Positions 55,018-63,904 of a DNA stretch of 64,000 nt are shown here, piece after piece. The number at the start of each line of letters is the position of its first letter. Position 1 is the first letter of the stretch. Below the pieces are notes generated by a model. The model ran no database searches, had not been told where the DNA came from, and saw only the letters and a list, made by a program, of their open reading frames with translations. Source of the DNA: Paenibacillus aquistagni (GTDB lineage: Bacteria; Bacillota; Bacilli; Paenibacillales; Paenibacillaceae); the NCBI RefSeq assembly GCF_900177815.1, contig NZ_FXAZ01000003.1, forward strand, positions 496,001 to 560,000, given 5' to 3'. Position numbers and translations under genes: made by a program.

Positions 55018-55704
55018 TTGATAGAAATGCAAGACGTGTGGAAGACCTATCAGGACGGTTCCCATGCGATTCGCGGCATTTCGGTGCGTATTGAGAAGGA
55101 CGATTTTGTCTATCTCGTAGGACCGTCAGGTGCAGGCAAATCGACATTTATGAAGATGATTTATAGAGAAGAAGTGCCAACAAAGGGGCAAATTTTTGTT
55201 AATGGATTCAATATTGGCAAGTTGAAACGACGCAAGATTCCTTTTGTAAGACGCAATATTGGCGTTATCTTTCAGGATTTCCGCTTATTGCCGAAGCTGA
55301 ATGTGTCTGAAAATGTAGCCTTCGCGATGGAGGCGATTGAAGCGCCGAAGAAGATCATCAAGCGGCGGGTGCCAGAGGTGCTGGAACTGGTTGGTTTGAA
55401 GCATAAGCTGACAAGCATGCCCTCACAGCTGTCGGGCGGCGAGCAGCAGCGTGTGGCGATCGCCCGTGCAATCGTTAACAATCCCACGGTCATTGTAGCC
55501 GATGAGCCGACAGGCAACCTTGATCCGGAGACCTCTTGGGAGATTATGAGACTGCTAGAGGAGATCAACTATCGAGGGACGACCATCTTGATGGCGACTC
55601 ACAATAAAGACATCGTGAACACGATCCGAAGACGCGTTATTGCGATTGAATCAGGACAGATTGTGCGAGATGTGATTCGGGGGGATTACGGCTATGACGG
55701 CTAA
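55018..55704 (+). CDS. ftsE: FtsE cell-division ABC ATPase
   Basis: TTG 55018 (228 residues) has AGGAAGTGAT at the right distance and matches the family start; GTG 55009 lies inside the site. Walker A is GPSGAGKS at 35-42, with LSGGEQQRVAIARA and VIVADEPTGNLDPET. FtsE drives FtsX to activate wall hydrolases. It overlaps ftsX by 11 bases. Confidence 0.95.
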   Translation: MIEMQDVWKTYQDGSHAIRGISVRIEKDDFVYLVGPSGAGKSTFMKMIYREEVPTKGQIFVNGFNIGKLKRRKIPFVRRNIGVIFQDFRLLPKLNVSENVAFAMEAIEAPKKIIKRRVPEVLELVGLKHKLTSMPSQLSGGEQQRVAIARAIVNNPTVIVADEPTGNLDPETSWEIMRLLEEINYRGTTILMATHNKDIVNTIRRRVIAIESGQIVRDVIRGDYGYDG

Positions 55705-56605
55705 CACCATGACCCGGCATATTCGCGAGGGCAGCAAGAGCATATACCGCAATGGCTGGATGTCAATCGCATCCATTAGTTCAATTGTGATTTCCTTATT
55801 TATACTTGGCGTGTTTATTCTATTGTCTTTCAATCTGAATGTAATGACGAGCGAGCTGGACAGCAAGGTTCAGATTCGTGTTTATTTGCAGCTTGAGGTG
55901 ACACAAGATGAGGTTGCTCTGCTCCGAACGGATATTGGCAATATGGCAGAAGTGAGCAAGGTAGAGTATGTGACCAAGCAGCAGGGCATGGATCTGCTGG
56001 AAGAGAGTCTTGGCGAGGATGGCAAGGACATTCTAAGCGGTTATACCGACGAGACGAATCCTCTTCCGGATTCTTTTACTGTTGAGGTTAAGGACCCGCA
56101 GACCGTAGGCATGGTTGCGAAGAAGATCCAGGCCTTGAATGAGACGAATGCGGCACAGCCGATCTGGAAAGTGAAATACGGCCAAGGCAGTGTTGAGAAG
56201 TTGTTCCAAATGACAAAGATGATCCGCAACTTTGGACTTATTCTTGTTGCAGGTCTTGCGATAACCGCCATGTTTCTTATTTCAAATACGATTAAGATTA
56301 CGATTATGGCGCGTCAGCGCGAGATTGGCATTATGAAGCTGGTTGGCGCAACAAACTCCTTTATTCGCTGGCCGTTCTTTGTTGAAGGATTCCTAATCGG
56401 CTTGATTGGGGCTGTGGTCACGATTGCTATTCTATTTTTGGGTTATGACCAATTGCTCAGCTATGCGGCTACTAATCTATCATTCATTCAATTAATTCCG
56501 TTTGAAGAAGTTTGGCTGATGGTTGGTTCTGTACTATTGGCACTCGGCATTCTTATTGGCGTATGGGGCAGTACCATTTCCATTCGCAAGTTTCTCAAAG
56601 TCTAG
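55694..56605 (+). CDS. ftsX: FtsX membrane protein of the FtsEX complex
   Basis: The 303-residue product has one membrane segment near 30-55, an extracellular loop of about 120 residues, and three C-terminal segments (about 180-300). The C-terminal FtsX domain shows RQREIGIMKLVGATNSFIRWPF. It signals through its outer loop to the M23 hydrolase encoded next. Confidence 0.95.
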   Translation: MTANTMTRHIREGSKSIYRNGWMSIASISSIVISLFILGVFILLSFNLNVMTSELDSKVQIRVYLQLEVTQDEVALLRTDIGNMAEVSKVEYVTKQQGMDLLEESLGEDGKDILSGYTDETNPLPDSFTVEVKDPQTVGMVAKKIQALNETNAAQPIWKVKYGQGSVEKLFQMTKMIRNFGLILVAGLAITAMFLISNTIKITIMARQREIGIMKLVGATNSFIRWPFFVEGFLIGLIGAVVTIAILFLGYDQLLSYAATNLSFIQLIPFEEVWLMVGSVLLALGILIGVWGSTISIRKFLKV

Positions 56606-56628
56606 TCTTGGATTGATAAGGAGGTACC

Positions 56629-57909
56629 ATGTTGAAGAAAAAATGGGTATTGCTCGTGCTCAGTGCGATATTGTTGACTGGAATCCTCGCTCCTTCCACA
56701 GGGCAAGCTTCAGAGCTTGGCAAGATCAATGATCAGCTTAAGGATCTGAAGGAGCAGATGCGAGCAGCAGAGAAGAAGCAGCAGCAGGCGGAATCTACCA
56801 TACAGGAAACCACGGTTAAGAAAGTAAATACCGAGAAGGACCTTGCGCAGATCACAGAGCAGATCGACATCAAGGTGAACGAGATGGCGAAGGTGTCCTC
56901 CGATATTGACCAAGCGGAATTTGATCTGGAGGAGAATGGACGTCAGCTTGAAGCGGCTAATAAGCGCATTGCTGAACGCGAGAAGCTCCTGGATGCAAGA
57001 GTTCAGCTGATGTACACCGATGGCAGTGTATCCTATCTGGACGTGCTGTTAAGTGCGACGAGCTTCTCCGATTTTTTGGATCGGCTCGATTCGATTGAGC
57101 AGATTGCCAATCGCGACAAAGAGCTTGTAGCCGAGCATAAGCGTGATAAGGAGCTTGTGCTGGAGAAGAAGAAGCAGATTGAAGCTGATCTTGTACGTGT
57201 GCGCACCTTGTACGTGAAGCTTGAAGATACCAAGCAGGAACTGATGATTCAGGAAAAAGAAAAGGAAGTCATGATCGCTTCCTTTGACAAGCAGATCGAG
57301 GAGTCCCACAGCTTAAGTGATGAGCAGGAGGCTTTGCTGGTAGACTTAGTGTCTAAGCGCGCATCGCTTGAGCAGCAGAAGGTAGCAGAGGAAGAAAGAC
57401 AGCGCCAGCTTGAAGAAGAGCGCCGTCAGCGCGAAAGAGAAAATCAGAAGAGCCAAGGCGGCGGAGGCGGGGGAAGCTCCAGCTCCAATACCGTCTATGG
57501 TTATTCAGGCGGACAGCTGTCCGTGCCTTTGAAGAGTTCGTATACCATCACTTCCCTGTATGGCACACGTCGCGATCCAATCACAGGCCAGCAAGGCGCG
57601 TACCATAGTGGAATTGATATGGCAGCTCCAGCAGGCACCTCTATCTATGCAGCGGAATCCGGTGTCGTGGTATTGGCCGAGTGGTGGAGCGGATACGGCA
57701 ACTGTGTTATCATCGATCATGGACAAGGCTTATGGACCTTGTATGGACATATTCGCAGCGGCGGAATAAAGGTTGAGAAAGGCCAGAAGGTCAAAGTAGG
57801 AGATAAGATAGCTGAGGTAGGCTCCACAGGCCGTTCTACAGGCAACCACTTGCACTTTGAGGTTCGTCTGAATGGCGAACGTACCGATCCGGAACCTTAC
57901 TTGCAATAA
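56629..57909 (+). CDS. M23 peptidoglycan hydrolase, FtsEX partner (EnvC/PcsB-like layout)
   Basis: The 426-residue product has a signal peptide (KKKWVLLVLSAILLTGILAPS), two long coiled coils (about 28-110 and 160-270), a Gly/Ser linker near 280 and an LytM/M23 domain with zinc ligands in YHSGIDMAAPAG and GNHLHFEVRLNG. AAGGAGGT precedes the ATG. Encoded right after ftsX, it is the probable extracellular target of FtsEX, as in PcsB or CwlO systems. Confidence 0.92.
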   Translation: MLKKKWVLLVLSAILLTGILAPSTGQASELGKINDQLKDLKEQMRAAEKKQQQAESTIQETTVKKVNTEKDLAQITEQIDIKVNEMAKVSSDIDQAEFDLEENGRQLEAANKRIAEREKLLDARVQLMYTDGSVSYLDVLLSATSFSDFLDRLDSIEQIANRDKELVAEHKRDKELVLEKKKQIEADLVRVRTLYVKLEDTKQELMIQEKEKEVMIASFDKQIEESHSLSDEQEALLVDLVSKRASLEQQKVAEEERQRQLEEERRQRERENQKSQGGGGGGSSSSNTVYGYSGGQLSVPLKSSYTITSLYGTRRDPITGQQGAYHSGIDMAAPAGTSIYAAESGVVVLAEWWSGYGNCVIIDHGQGLWTLYGHIRSGGIKVEKGQKVKVGDKIAEVGSTGRSTGNHLHFEVRLNGERTDPEPYLQ

Positions 57910-58129
57910 TTGTGTTTTAGAGCCCTTTTGTGAGTAGTCCGATACGCTTTTCTGCGATGGACGTCGTGTTTTACGCGTAAGGGTAAGGATAAGGCTGTAG
58001 GAAATTTAATCGTTCCTATAGGGTAAAAACTCTACCATTGGCATATACTACTAAGGTTCTATTGGATTTCTAGCCAAAACGCATACGAATACGTGGAACA
58101 GCTAATGGAAACACAAAGGCGGTGATCGC

Positions 58130-59569
58130 ATGAACTTTAAGGGGCGGACAGTCGCTCTTATTGTAGGTATAACGATAACGGTCAGCAGCTTGGTGACGAT
58201 GGCCATTATGGACCTGCCCATCTTCGCAAGCAGTGCTGGACAACCTTCCAGTGGAAGCTTAACCGTTAAGGAGCAGCAAAAGGTCAATGCGGTGCTGCAG
58301 GTCATTCAAAAGCATTACTTTAAGGAAATCGAACGCACAAAGCTGATTGATGGCGCGATCAATGGTATCTTTACGGCATTGGATGATCCGTACTCCACCT
58401 ACATGCAGCGTGAAGAAGCCGAGAACTTCAATGTTAGTGTTGAAGGAGGCTTCACAGGAATTGGCGCTGAGGTGTCGATGGAAGATGGGAAGGTGACGAT
58501 CGTCTCTCCTATCAAGGATACGCCGGCAGAGCGTGCGGGCTTGAAGCCTAAGGATGTGCTCTTGACCGTAGATGGCGTCACTCTTGAAGGGTTGAATCTG
58601 AATCAAGCTGTAGACAAGATCCGCGGGCCTCGCGGGAGCAAGGTTAAGCTTGAAGTAAAGCGTCCTGGCGTCGAACAGGTGATGACTTTCGAGATTACGC
58701 GCGATAAGGTGGATCTCGAGACGGTATTCCCGACGATGCTGAATGACAAGATCGGATATATTGAGATTCGCCAGTTCTCTACGAATACGTACGAACATTT
58801 CATCACTGCGCTAGATGGTTTGGAGAAGCAAGGCATGAAGGGTTTAATCCTTGATGTACGGAACAATCCGGGCGGCGTCTTGGACATTGTCGAAAAGATG
58901 ACATCTCCATTTATTCAAAAAGGCAAGCCGCTGCTTCAAGTAGAGTATCGTGATCAGCCTCGTGAAGTGCACAAGTCGAAAGGCACTGATCAACAGAAGC
59001 CTTACCCGATTGCGATTCTCACGAACAAGGGCAGTGCCAGTGCGTCTGAGATTATGGCAAGCGCCTTGCAGGAGTCCGCGGGAGTGAAGATTGTTGGTGA
59101 GCACACATTCGGCAAAGGGACGGTGCAAACAAGCTTCCCAGATCAAGAGGACGGAAGCTTGATCAAGATCACTATCGCAAAGTGGCTGACGCCAAATGGC
59201 AACTGGATTCATCAGAAGGGCATTGAGCCGGATGTGCCCGTTGCACAGCCGGACTACTTCAATGCAGCGCCTATTGCCAAGGATAAGCTCTTGAAGAAAG
59301 ATATGAATGCAGCGGATGTGAAGAATCTGCAGGTCATTCTAAGCGGACTTGGCTATAAGCTTGATCGAAAGGATGGGTATTTCTCCGCCAGCACGGAGCA
59401 GGCGGTAAAAGCCTTCCAAAAAGAGAAGAAGCTTGCTGTGACTGGTCAGGTAGACAGCAAGACCGCTGAGCAGCTGGAGCTCTCGATTGTCGAGGTCATG
59501 CGCGACAAGAAGAATGATGCACAGCTGAATGCGGCGATTAAGACCATCCAGAAGGAAATTCAACCGTAG
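58130..59569 (+). CDS. ctpB: S41 carboxyl-terminal processing peptidase CtpB
   Basis: The 479-residue product has an N-terminal membrane anchor (about 8-34), a PDZ domain (about 95-180), and the S41 core with catalytic Ser304 in GSASASE, Lys329 in FGKGTVQ and Gln333. A C-terminal peptidoglycan-binding domain (about 390-450) ends the protein. Order ftsE-ftsX-ctpB-minJ matches Bacillus, where CtpB works in sporulation signalling. CtpA-type function cannot be excluded. Confidence 0.92.
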   Translation: MNFKGRTVALIVGITITVSSLVTMAIMDLPIFASSAGQPSSGSLTVKEQQKVNAVLQVIQKHYFKEIERTKLIDGAINGIFTALDDPYSTYMQREEAENFNVSVEGGFTGIGAEVSMEDGKVTIVSPIKDTPAERAGLKPKDVLLTVDGVTLEGLNLNQAVDKIRGPRGSKVKLEVKRPGVEQVMTFEITRDKVDLETVFPTMLNDKIGYIEIRQFSTNTYEHFITALDGLEKQGMKGLILDVRNNPGGVLDIVEKMTSPFIQKGKPLLQVEYRDQPREVHKSKGTDQQKPYPIAILTNKGSASASEIMASALQESAGVKIVGEHTFGKGTVQTSFPDQEDGSLIKITIAKWLTPNGNWIHQKGIEPDVPVAQPDYFNAAPIAKDKLLKKDMNAADVKNLQVILSGLGYKLDRKDGYFSASTEQAVKAFQKEKKLAVTGQVDSKTAEQLELSIVEVMRDKKNDAQLNAAIKTIQKEIQP

Positions 59570-59582
59570 GTGTCGAAATGAT

Positions 59583-59620
59583 AGAAGGTCAGTAGCCGCT
59601 TGGCTTCAGGCCTTCTTTTT
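59583..59620 (+). terminator. ctpB terminator
   Basis: AGAAGG pairs with CCTTCT, with an inner AGCC/GGCT hairpin, followed by five T. Confidence 0.85.
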
Positions 59621-59874
59621 CATTGCATTGGTTTATTCTTTTTTAGAATAGGAAAAGAACATACAGGATTGATTAGGCTGTGAGGGAGTTTGAATACGCT
59701 GCTCTGGTTCGTTCGAAGTTGTTCGTAGCGCTTGAATCAGAGGATGCACAAGATATTGATTACGTTTAAATCCACTGTTCGAAACTGATGGACAATGCTT
59801 TGCTTCATCGCTCCACTCTGTGCGGATCGCGATTGAAATGTTTATAAATAAAGTAGAGATGCAGTTGATTCGAT

Positions 59875-59923
59875 TTGAATGCTGAGGCTTGAATGCTGAG
59901 GCTTGAATGCTGAGGCTTGAATG
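59875..59923 (+). repeat. 14-base tandem repeat upstream of minJ
   Basis: Three and a half identical copies of TTGAATGCTGAGGC follow each other without gaps, from 59875 to 59923, inside the minJ leader. Upstream of it (59621-59874) nothing else is recognisable. Confidence 0.95.
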
Positions 59924-60005
59924 TTAGGAGGCTGTGTTCTTATTAGTCAGGATCTATAACTGACTTGCTTTGCTAGGGATGCTGGCTTGGGAAGGGGAGA
60001 AGAAT

Positions 60006-61319
60006 GTGGATGCAGCTGTAGAAGTAATTCTGGAATGGTTATCTCGTGTCGGCTTCGCATGCTTGCAAATGCTGCTGTCGCCATTCTATTGGTTATCGAT
60101 ATTATTGATTGCGATACATTATCGTAGGCAGATGCTGCTTGAGCGACGATTGTTTGCCGTTAAGATGCATAGCTGGATACAGCAAACGTGGAGAGCTTGG
60201 CTTGGAGGCCTTGTGGCAGGGGTGCTTGTCTCAGCAGCGGCGATTGGGCTAGGCGTTCATGTGACGCCTTCCATCATGTTTTTGATCTGGGGAATCAGTG
60301 TGCTGCTGTTGTTTATACGTGTGCGCATGCTGTGCCTTGCCTACTCTGGCGGCATTGTCGCTTTGCTGCATGTCGCGCTGGGGTGGTTCCCTGCGTTTTC
60401 TCCAGAAGGTATGGTGGGAACGGTCGTTCAAGATCTGCGGACGCTTAATCCGGCAGGCCTGTTGATACTTATCGCCCTTCTTCATGCAGCCGAAGCATTT
60501 CTGATTCGCAAGCAGGCAGCTGCCTTTGCAACTCCGCTCTTTATGGAGAGCAAGCGTGGAAGTGTCATGGGCGCCTATAGAATGCAGACTATGTGGCCAA
60601 TACCGCTGCTTGTGTTTATGCCTTCCGCAGCAAATGCTGGGGAATTGCTTCCATGGCAGCCCTTGTTAAGCGGGGATTTGTGGGCGTTAGGCTGGATGCT
60701 CATGGCGTTTCCTGTCATGATTGGCTTCTCAGAAGTGACCTATGCGTATCTTCCGCAAGAGAAAGCGAATGTGACCAGCTCAAGATTGTTTATGTATGCT
60801 GCGGCTCTGCTGGCCGTGTCGCTACTGGCGAATTGGTGGTCCCCGCTCATCGTGGTCGCAGCGATTGTTGCGATTGGGATGCATGAGTGGATGATCTGGT
60901 GGAGCAGACAGCAGGAGTCGAACCATAGTCCCCTGTTTACACATAGCGGATCAGGACTCCGGGTACAAGCGGTTCTGCCTAACAGTCCGGCTGCGGAAAT
61001 GGGAATCATGGCGGGTGAGCGAATTACGAAGGTAAATGGGTATTCGATTCGAACGAAGGCTGATCTGCATCAAGCGCTCAGCACCAGTGCGATGTATAAG
61101 CTTGAGGTATACAACTTAAACGGAGAAGTAAAATTCGTTCAGCGAGCATTGTATGATAAGGAGCATTATCAGCTTGGTGTCCTGCTGGCGCCAGATGATG
61201 ATGTCACCTATATAGCAGATACGAAGCCTGTGTCCATAATCCGGTGGTTCAAATCACCTTGGAAGCGGCATCGCTCAGAACGTGCATCTTCCGACACTAC
61301 CCTTAATCAGAGTTCATAG
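60006..61319 (+). CDS. minJ: MinJ-like PDZ membrane protein
   Basis: GTG 60006 has AGGGGAG six bases upstream; the frame opens at 59970 without a site. The 437-residue protein has about seven hydrophobic segments (20-310) and a C-terminal PDZ domain (about 318-390: VQAVLPNSPAAEMGIMAGERITKVNG). This is the MinJ layout, and the position after ctpB agrees. In B. subtilis MinJ links DivIVA to MinD in division-site control. The name rests on synteny and topology rather than tight sequence motifs. Confidence 0.82.
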   Translation: MDAAVEVILEWLSRVGFACLQMLLSPFYWLSILLIAIHYRRQMLLERRLFAVKMHSWIQQTWRAWLGGLVAGVLVSAAAIGLGVHVTPSIMFLIWGISVLLLFIRVRMLCLAYSGGIVALLHVALGWFPAFSPEGMVGTVVQDLRTLNPAGLLILIALLHAAEAFLIRKQAAAFATPLFMESKRGSVMGAYRMQTMWPIPLLVFMPSAANAGELLPWQPLLSGDLWALGWMLMAFPVMIGFSEVTYAYLPQEKANVTSSRLFMYAAALLAVSLLANWWSPLIVVAAIVAIGMHEWMIWWSRQQESNHSPLFTHSGSGLRVQAVLPNSPAAEMGIMAGERITKVNGYSIRTKADLHQALSTSAMYKLEVYNLNGEVKFVQRALYDKEHYQLGVLLAPDDDVTYIADTKPVSIIRWFKSPWKRHRSERASSDTTLNQSS

Positions 61320-61340
61320 TCGATGGTTAAAGCGCAAGTA

Positions 61341-61376
61341 AGCGTTCATTCTATAAAAGGAATGGACGCTTTTTTT
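61341..61376 (+). terminator. minJ terminator
   Basis: AGCGTTCATTC pairs with GAATGGACGCT (11 bp, one G-T) over an eight-base loop, followed by seven T. Confidence 0.92.
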
Positions 61377-61476
61377 CATCGGTTGGGAAATGGTGTTTGT
61401 TCTCGAAGCGCAGGCAGCTGCACACTGTGAATAGACGTGATCGATTGCATGTAAATAAATGAAAAAAGCAAGGAAT

Positions 61477-61589
61477 TGTGGATAACTATAATTTTTTCTG
61501 CCAATATTCGCATAGTTGTCGACAAGTTGTTAACATTCTGGGGATATAAACAAAAATTTTGTGCATAACTTTTTGATGTTTGTGTATAA
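61477..61589 (+). promoter_or_regulatory. Cluster of DnaA-box-like sites
   Basis: TGTGGATAA at 61477-61485 is a perfect DnaA box (TTATCCACA on the other strand). TGTGCATAA (61560-61568) and TGTGTATAA (61581-61589) differ from it by one base. All three point the same way in an AT-rich intergenic stretch. No dnaA or dnaN gene is nearby, so this is not obviously an origin. Confidence 0.55.
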
Positions 61590-61701
61590 CATGTGCACGA
61601 TGTTAATTGTCAATGGAAAATAGCGAGTACCAACTTGGATAGAAATTCGGAATGGCAGTTGATTGTGATATTAACGGAAGGAAAAATAAGGAGGGTTTTC
61701 G

Positions 61702-61869
61702 ATGGAGGCTAGAAAAGCAGTAAGAGCCATTGTTTGTTTCTTCATGGACAGCAAACACGGTGCAGCCAATGGGTGATCAATAAGCATATCAATAAGAGGC
61801 GCAACTATCATGGGAATGAAGCTAGGCAAATTATTGGTGGTGAAAGCATACAAGGATCCTTTGATCTGA
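61702..61869 (+). pseudogene. Small ORF interrupted by one in-frame TGA
   Basis: AAGGAGGG lies at a good distance before ATG 61702. The first 24 codons (MEARKAVRAIVCFFMDSKHG and four more) end at TGA 61774-61776; the same frame then continues for 30 codons (SISISIRGATIMGMKLGKLL and on) to TGA 61867-61869. A hairpin terminator begins eight bases later. A ribosome site, a frame and a terminator in this order look like a small gene broken by one stop codon. Alternatively only the 24-residue peptide is made. Confidence 0.4.
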
Positions 61870-61876
61870 GAAAGCA

Positions 61877-61910
61877 AAAAGGCCTGCCATAAAAGCTTGG
61901 CCGACCTTTT
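61877..61910. terminator. Bidirectional terminator between the small ORF and motB
   Basis: AAAAGG pairs with CCTTTT, with an inner GCC/GGC pair. T runs lie at both ends, so it can stop the small ORF on the plus strand and motAB on the minus strand. Confidence 0.75.
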
Positions 61911-62004
61911 CGTATAGCTAGAATCAAAATCATAACGCTTATAGATTGCAATGTGTCTTATCCATTATCGCAAAGCTGCCTGTTGCGCGGTTCAATAAGT
62001 CTGG

Positions 62005-62928
62005 CTAAGCTGATGGCTGAATGGCACGGAGAATGATGATCTCCACTCGACGATTCTTCGTTCGTCCTTCAGATGTGTCGTTGGAAGCAACGGGACGTGT
62101 CTCGCCGTAGCCTGAGATTTGGAACTGATCTTGCTTCAGGCTCTCTTCTTCTACAAAATAGCGAAGAACAGATAAGGCGCGCTCTGCTGAAAGCGCCCAG
62201 TTGTCCTTGAATCGACTGCCAGGCGACATCGGCACATTGTCGGTATGGCCTTCAATGCTGATCGTCGAATCGAGCGTCTGGAACAGGCTGGCAAGCTTCT
62301 TGAGCGTCGGCTCAGCCTTCGTGGTGAGTTCAGACTGGCCCAGTGCGAACAGAAGGCTGTCGCTCAATCGAATCTCAATGCCCTTCTCGCTGTCGATAAC
62401 CGTGATGGCATTCTCCAGTTGATTCTCATCAATATAGGCTTGAACCATATTTTTGACATGCTGCAGCTGTTCTTCCTGCTTGCGGTAGGCGATGTCCTTT
62501 TCCGTAATCTCCCCAATCATGACGGGCTGGTCTTGCGATTCTGGGGAGTCCTTCATGGAGCTATTCCCGTCTGCTGAGTTAGAATCACCGTCCGCTTGTT
62601 CGGTTCCTGCCGCGTTGTGCTGATTCTTATCATCGGAATCTCCATCTCCCATAGAAGGATCTGTCTGTCCTCCTTCCTGTACGATGGCTCCACCCTCCAA
62701 GAGGCTTGGACCGCCAGACAAGGCTCCTTGCTGCGGGCTGTTCTTAAAGGTTGTGTGAAGCGTCTCGGACAAGGATTGGTACTTGGTTGCATCGACTTGG
62801 CTCATGGCATACATGACGACGAAGAAGATCATCAATAGCGTGATAAGGTCTGCATATGTAATCAGCCAGCGGTCATGCTGCTCTGGCGCAGCGTTGCGCT
62901 GTCTGGATGCTCTACTTCTGTATCTCAA
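62005..62928 (-). CDS. motB: MotB flagellar stator protein
   Basis: TTG 62928 is the likely start, with GAGGGA upstream inside the motA end; 307 residues. One membrane helix (about 22-43) holds the proton-binding Asp27 in YADLITLLMIFFVVMYAM. A long acidic, Asn/Ser-rich linker (about 70-140) precedes the OmpA-like peptidoglycan-binding domain (GHTDNVP near 207, GYGETRPVASN near 277). The linker is longer than in B. subtilis MotB. It overlaps motA by 17 bases. Confidence 0.95.
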   Translation of the reverse strand: MRYRSRASRQRNAAPEQHDRWLITYADLITLLMIFFVVMYAMSQVDATKYQSLSETLHTTFKNSPQQGALSGGPSLLEGGAIVQEGGQTDPSMGDGDSDDKNQHNAAGTEQADGDSNSADGNSSMKDSPESQDQPVMIGEITEKDIAYRKQEEQLQHVKNMVQAYIDENQLENAITVIDSEKGIEIRLSDSLLFALGQSELTTKAEPTLKKLASLFQTLDSTISIEGHTDNVPMSPGSRFKDNWALSAERALSVLRYFVEEESLKQDQFQISGYGETRPVASNDTSEGRTKNRRVEIIILRAIQPSA

Positions 62929-63727
62929 CGTTCATCCCTCGCTTTGGCTCTGAGACTTCACGAAGTGCCTCATAGGCGTCCTCACCCTGCATGAACGTCG
63001 ACAGCTTGCGGCGGACGATCTTCGGATTGTCAGCAGCTTGAATGGCTAGAATGCCGAGTTGAATAAGCTCCATCTCGCGAATCTGCAGCGCGCTTCGCGT
63101 CTTGATCTTGGTCGCAATCGGCAGGTAAATGACATTGGCGCTGACCACGCCATACAAGGTTGCGGTAAAGGCAACTGCGATGGATGGACCGAGCATAGAG
63201 GGGTCGCTTAGGTTGCCAAGCACGTGAATAAGTCCCATTACGGTTCCGATAATCCCCATCGTCGGCGCGTAACCGCCGGCTGCTTCGAAGATCTTGGCAT
63301 AGCCATCATGTTTTTGCTCCACACTGTCCATTTCCATATCCAGCATCTGCTGAATCACTTCTGGCTCTGTGCCATCGACAACCATCATCATGCCGTCTCT
63401 CAGGAAGGGGTGGCTGTGCTTCTGAGCACTGGCTTCAAGAGCCAATACGCCTTCGCGTCTTGCTTGGAGGCTCATGGCAACGAGATCATCGACCAAGCGG
63501 TTCAAGTCCCGCGGCTGTTCGCGAAAAGCCATTCGCAGCGCCTGTGGAAGGCTTCTCAGCCTGCTCATCGGGAAGCTGATCACAACGGCAGCGATTGTGC
63601 CTCCAAATACGATGAGCGCTGCAGTCGCCTCCCATAAGCCGCTGATGTGGCCGCCCTCCCAAATAAAGCCGCCGATGAGCGCGATAAGTCCGATTAGAAT
63701 GCCGATAAAGGTTGTCTTATCCATCAT
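62912..63727 (-). CDS. motA: MotA flagellar stator protein
   Basis: ATG 63727 (or the adjacent ATG 63724) has AAGG seven bases upstream; 271 residues. Four membrane segments are visible, with GGYAPTMGIIGTVMGLIHVLGNL near 150-172 and the conserved Pro in YLPIATKIK. The cytoplasmic loop has RRLREQP-type charged residues that contact FliG. It forms the proton channel with MotB. The frame is open further upstream but without a site. Confidence 0.95.
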   Translation of the reverse strand: MMDKTTFIGILIGLIALIGGFIWEGGHISGLWEATAALIVFGGTIAAVVISFPMSRLRSLPQALRMAFREQPRDLNRLVDDLVAMSLQARREGVLALEASAQKHSHPFLRDGMMMVVDGTEPEVIQQMLDMEMDSVEQKHDGYAKIFEAAGGYAPTMGIIGTVMGLIHVLGNLSDPSMLGPSIAVAFTATLYGVVSANVIYLPIATKIKTRSALQIREMELIQLGILAIQAADNPKIVRRKLSTFMQGEDAYEALREVSEPKRGMNVEIQK

Positions 63728-63876
63728 AAAATATCCTTCTTCCTTGCATGTTCCCATTTGCATCCAACGGTTGTTGCGAGTATAATAAACGGGAACAAAC
63801 ATTCTTATTTATTGGGGATCCTAGCTGCTGAATACCTCTAAAAGTTGAACGACAGGTAAAGATGATTCTGTCCTTT

Positions 63877-63904
63877 TTATCGGGTAATTTCCTTATAAAG
63901 TTTA
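63877..63904 (-). promoter_or_regulatory. SigD promoter of motAB
   Basis: On the minus strand TAAA (63904-63901), a 16-base spacer and CCCGATAA (63884-63877) match the SigD consensus with one mismatch or two in the -10. The leader to motA is about 145 bases. Confidence 0.8.

Noticed and set aside
59875-59923. CRISPR array
   Set aside because: Repeats are 14 bases and directly adjacent without spacers, and no cas gene is present.
61477-61589. Replication origin
   Set aside because: DnaA-box-like sites are present, but dnaA, dnaN, rpmH or gyr genes are not, and only three boxes are seen.
61671-61877. 68-codon minus-strand frame upstream of motB's terminator
   Set aside because: It starts at a TTG with no ribosome site and lies opposite the plus-strand ribosome site and small ORF.
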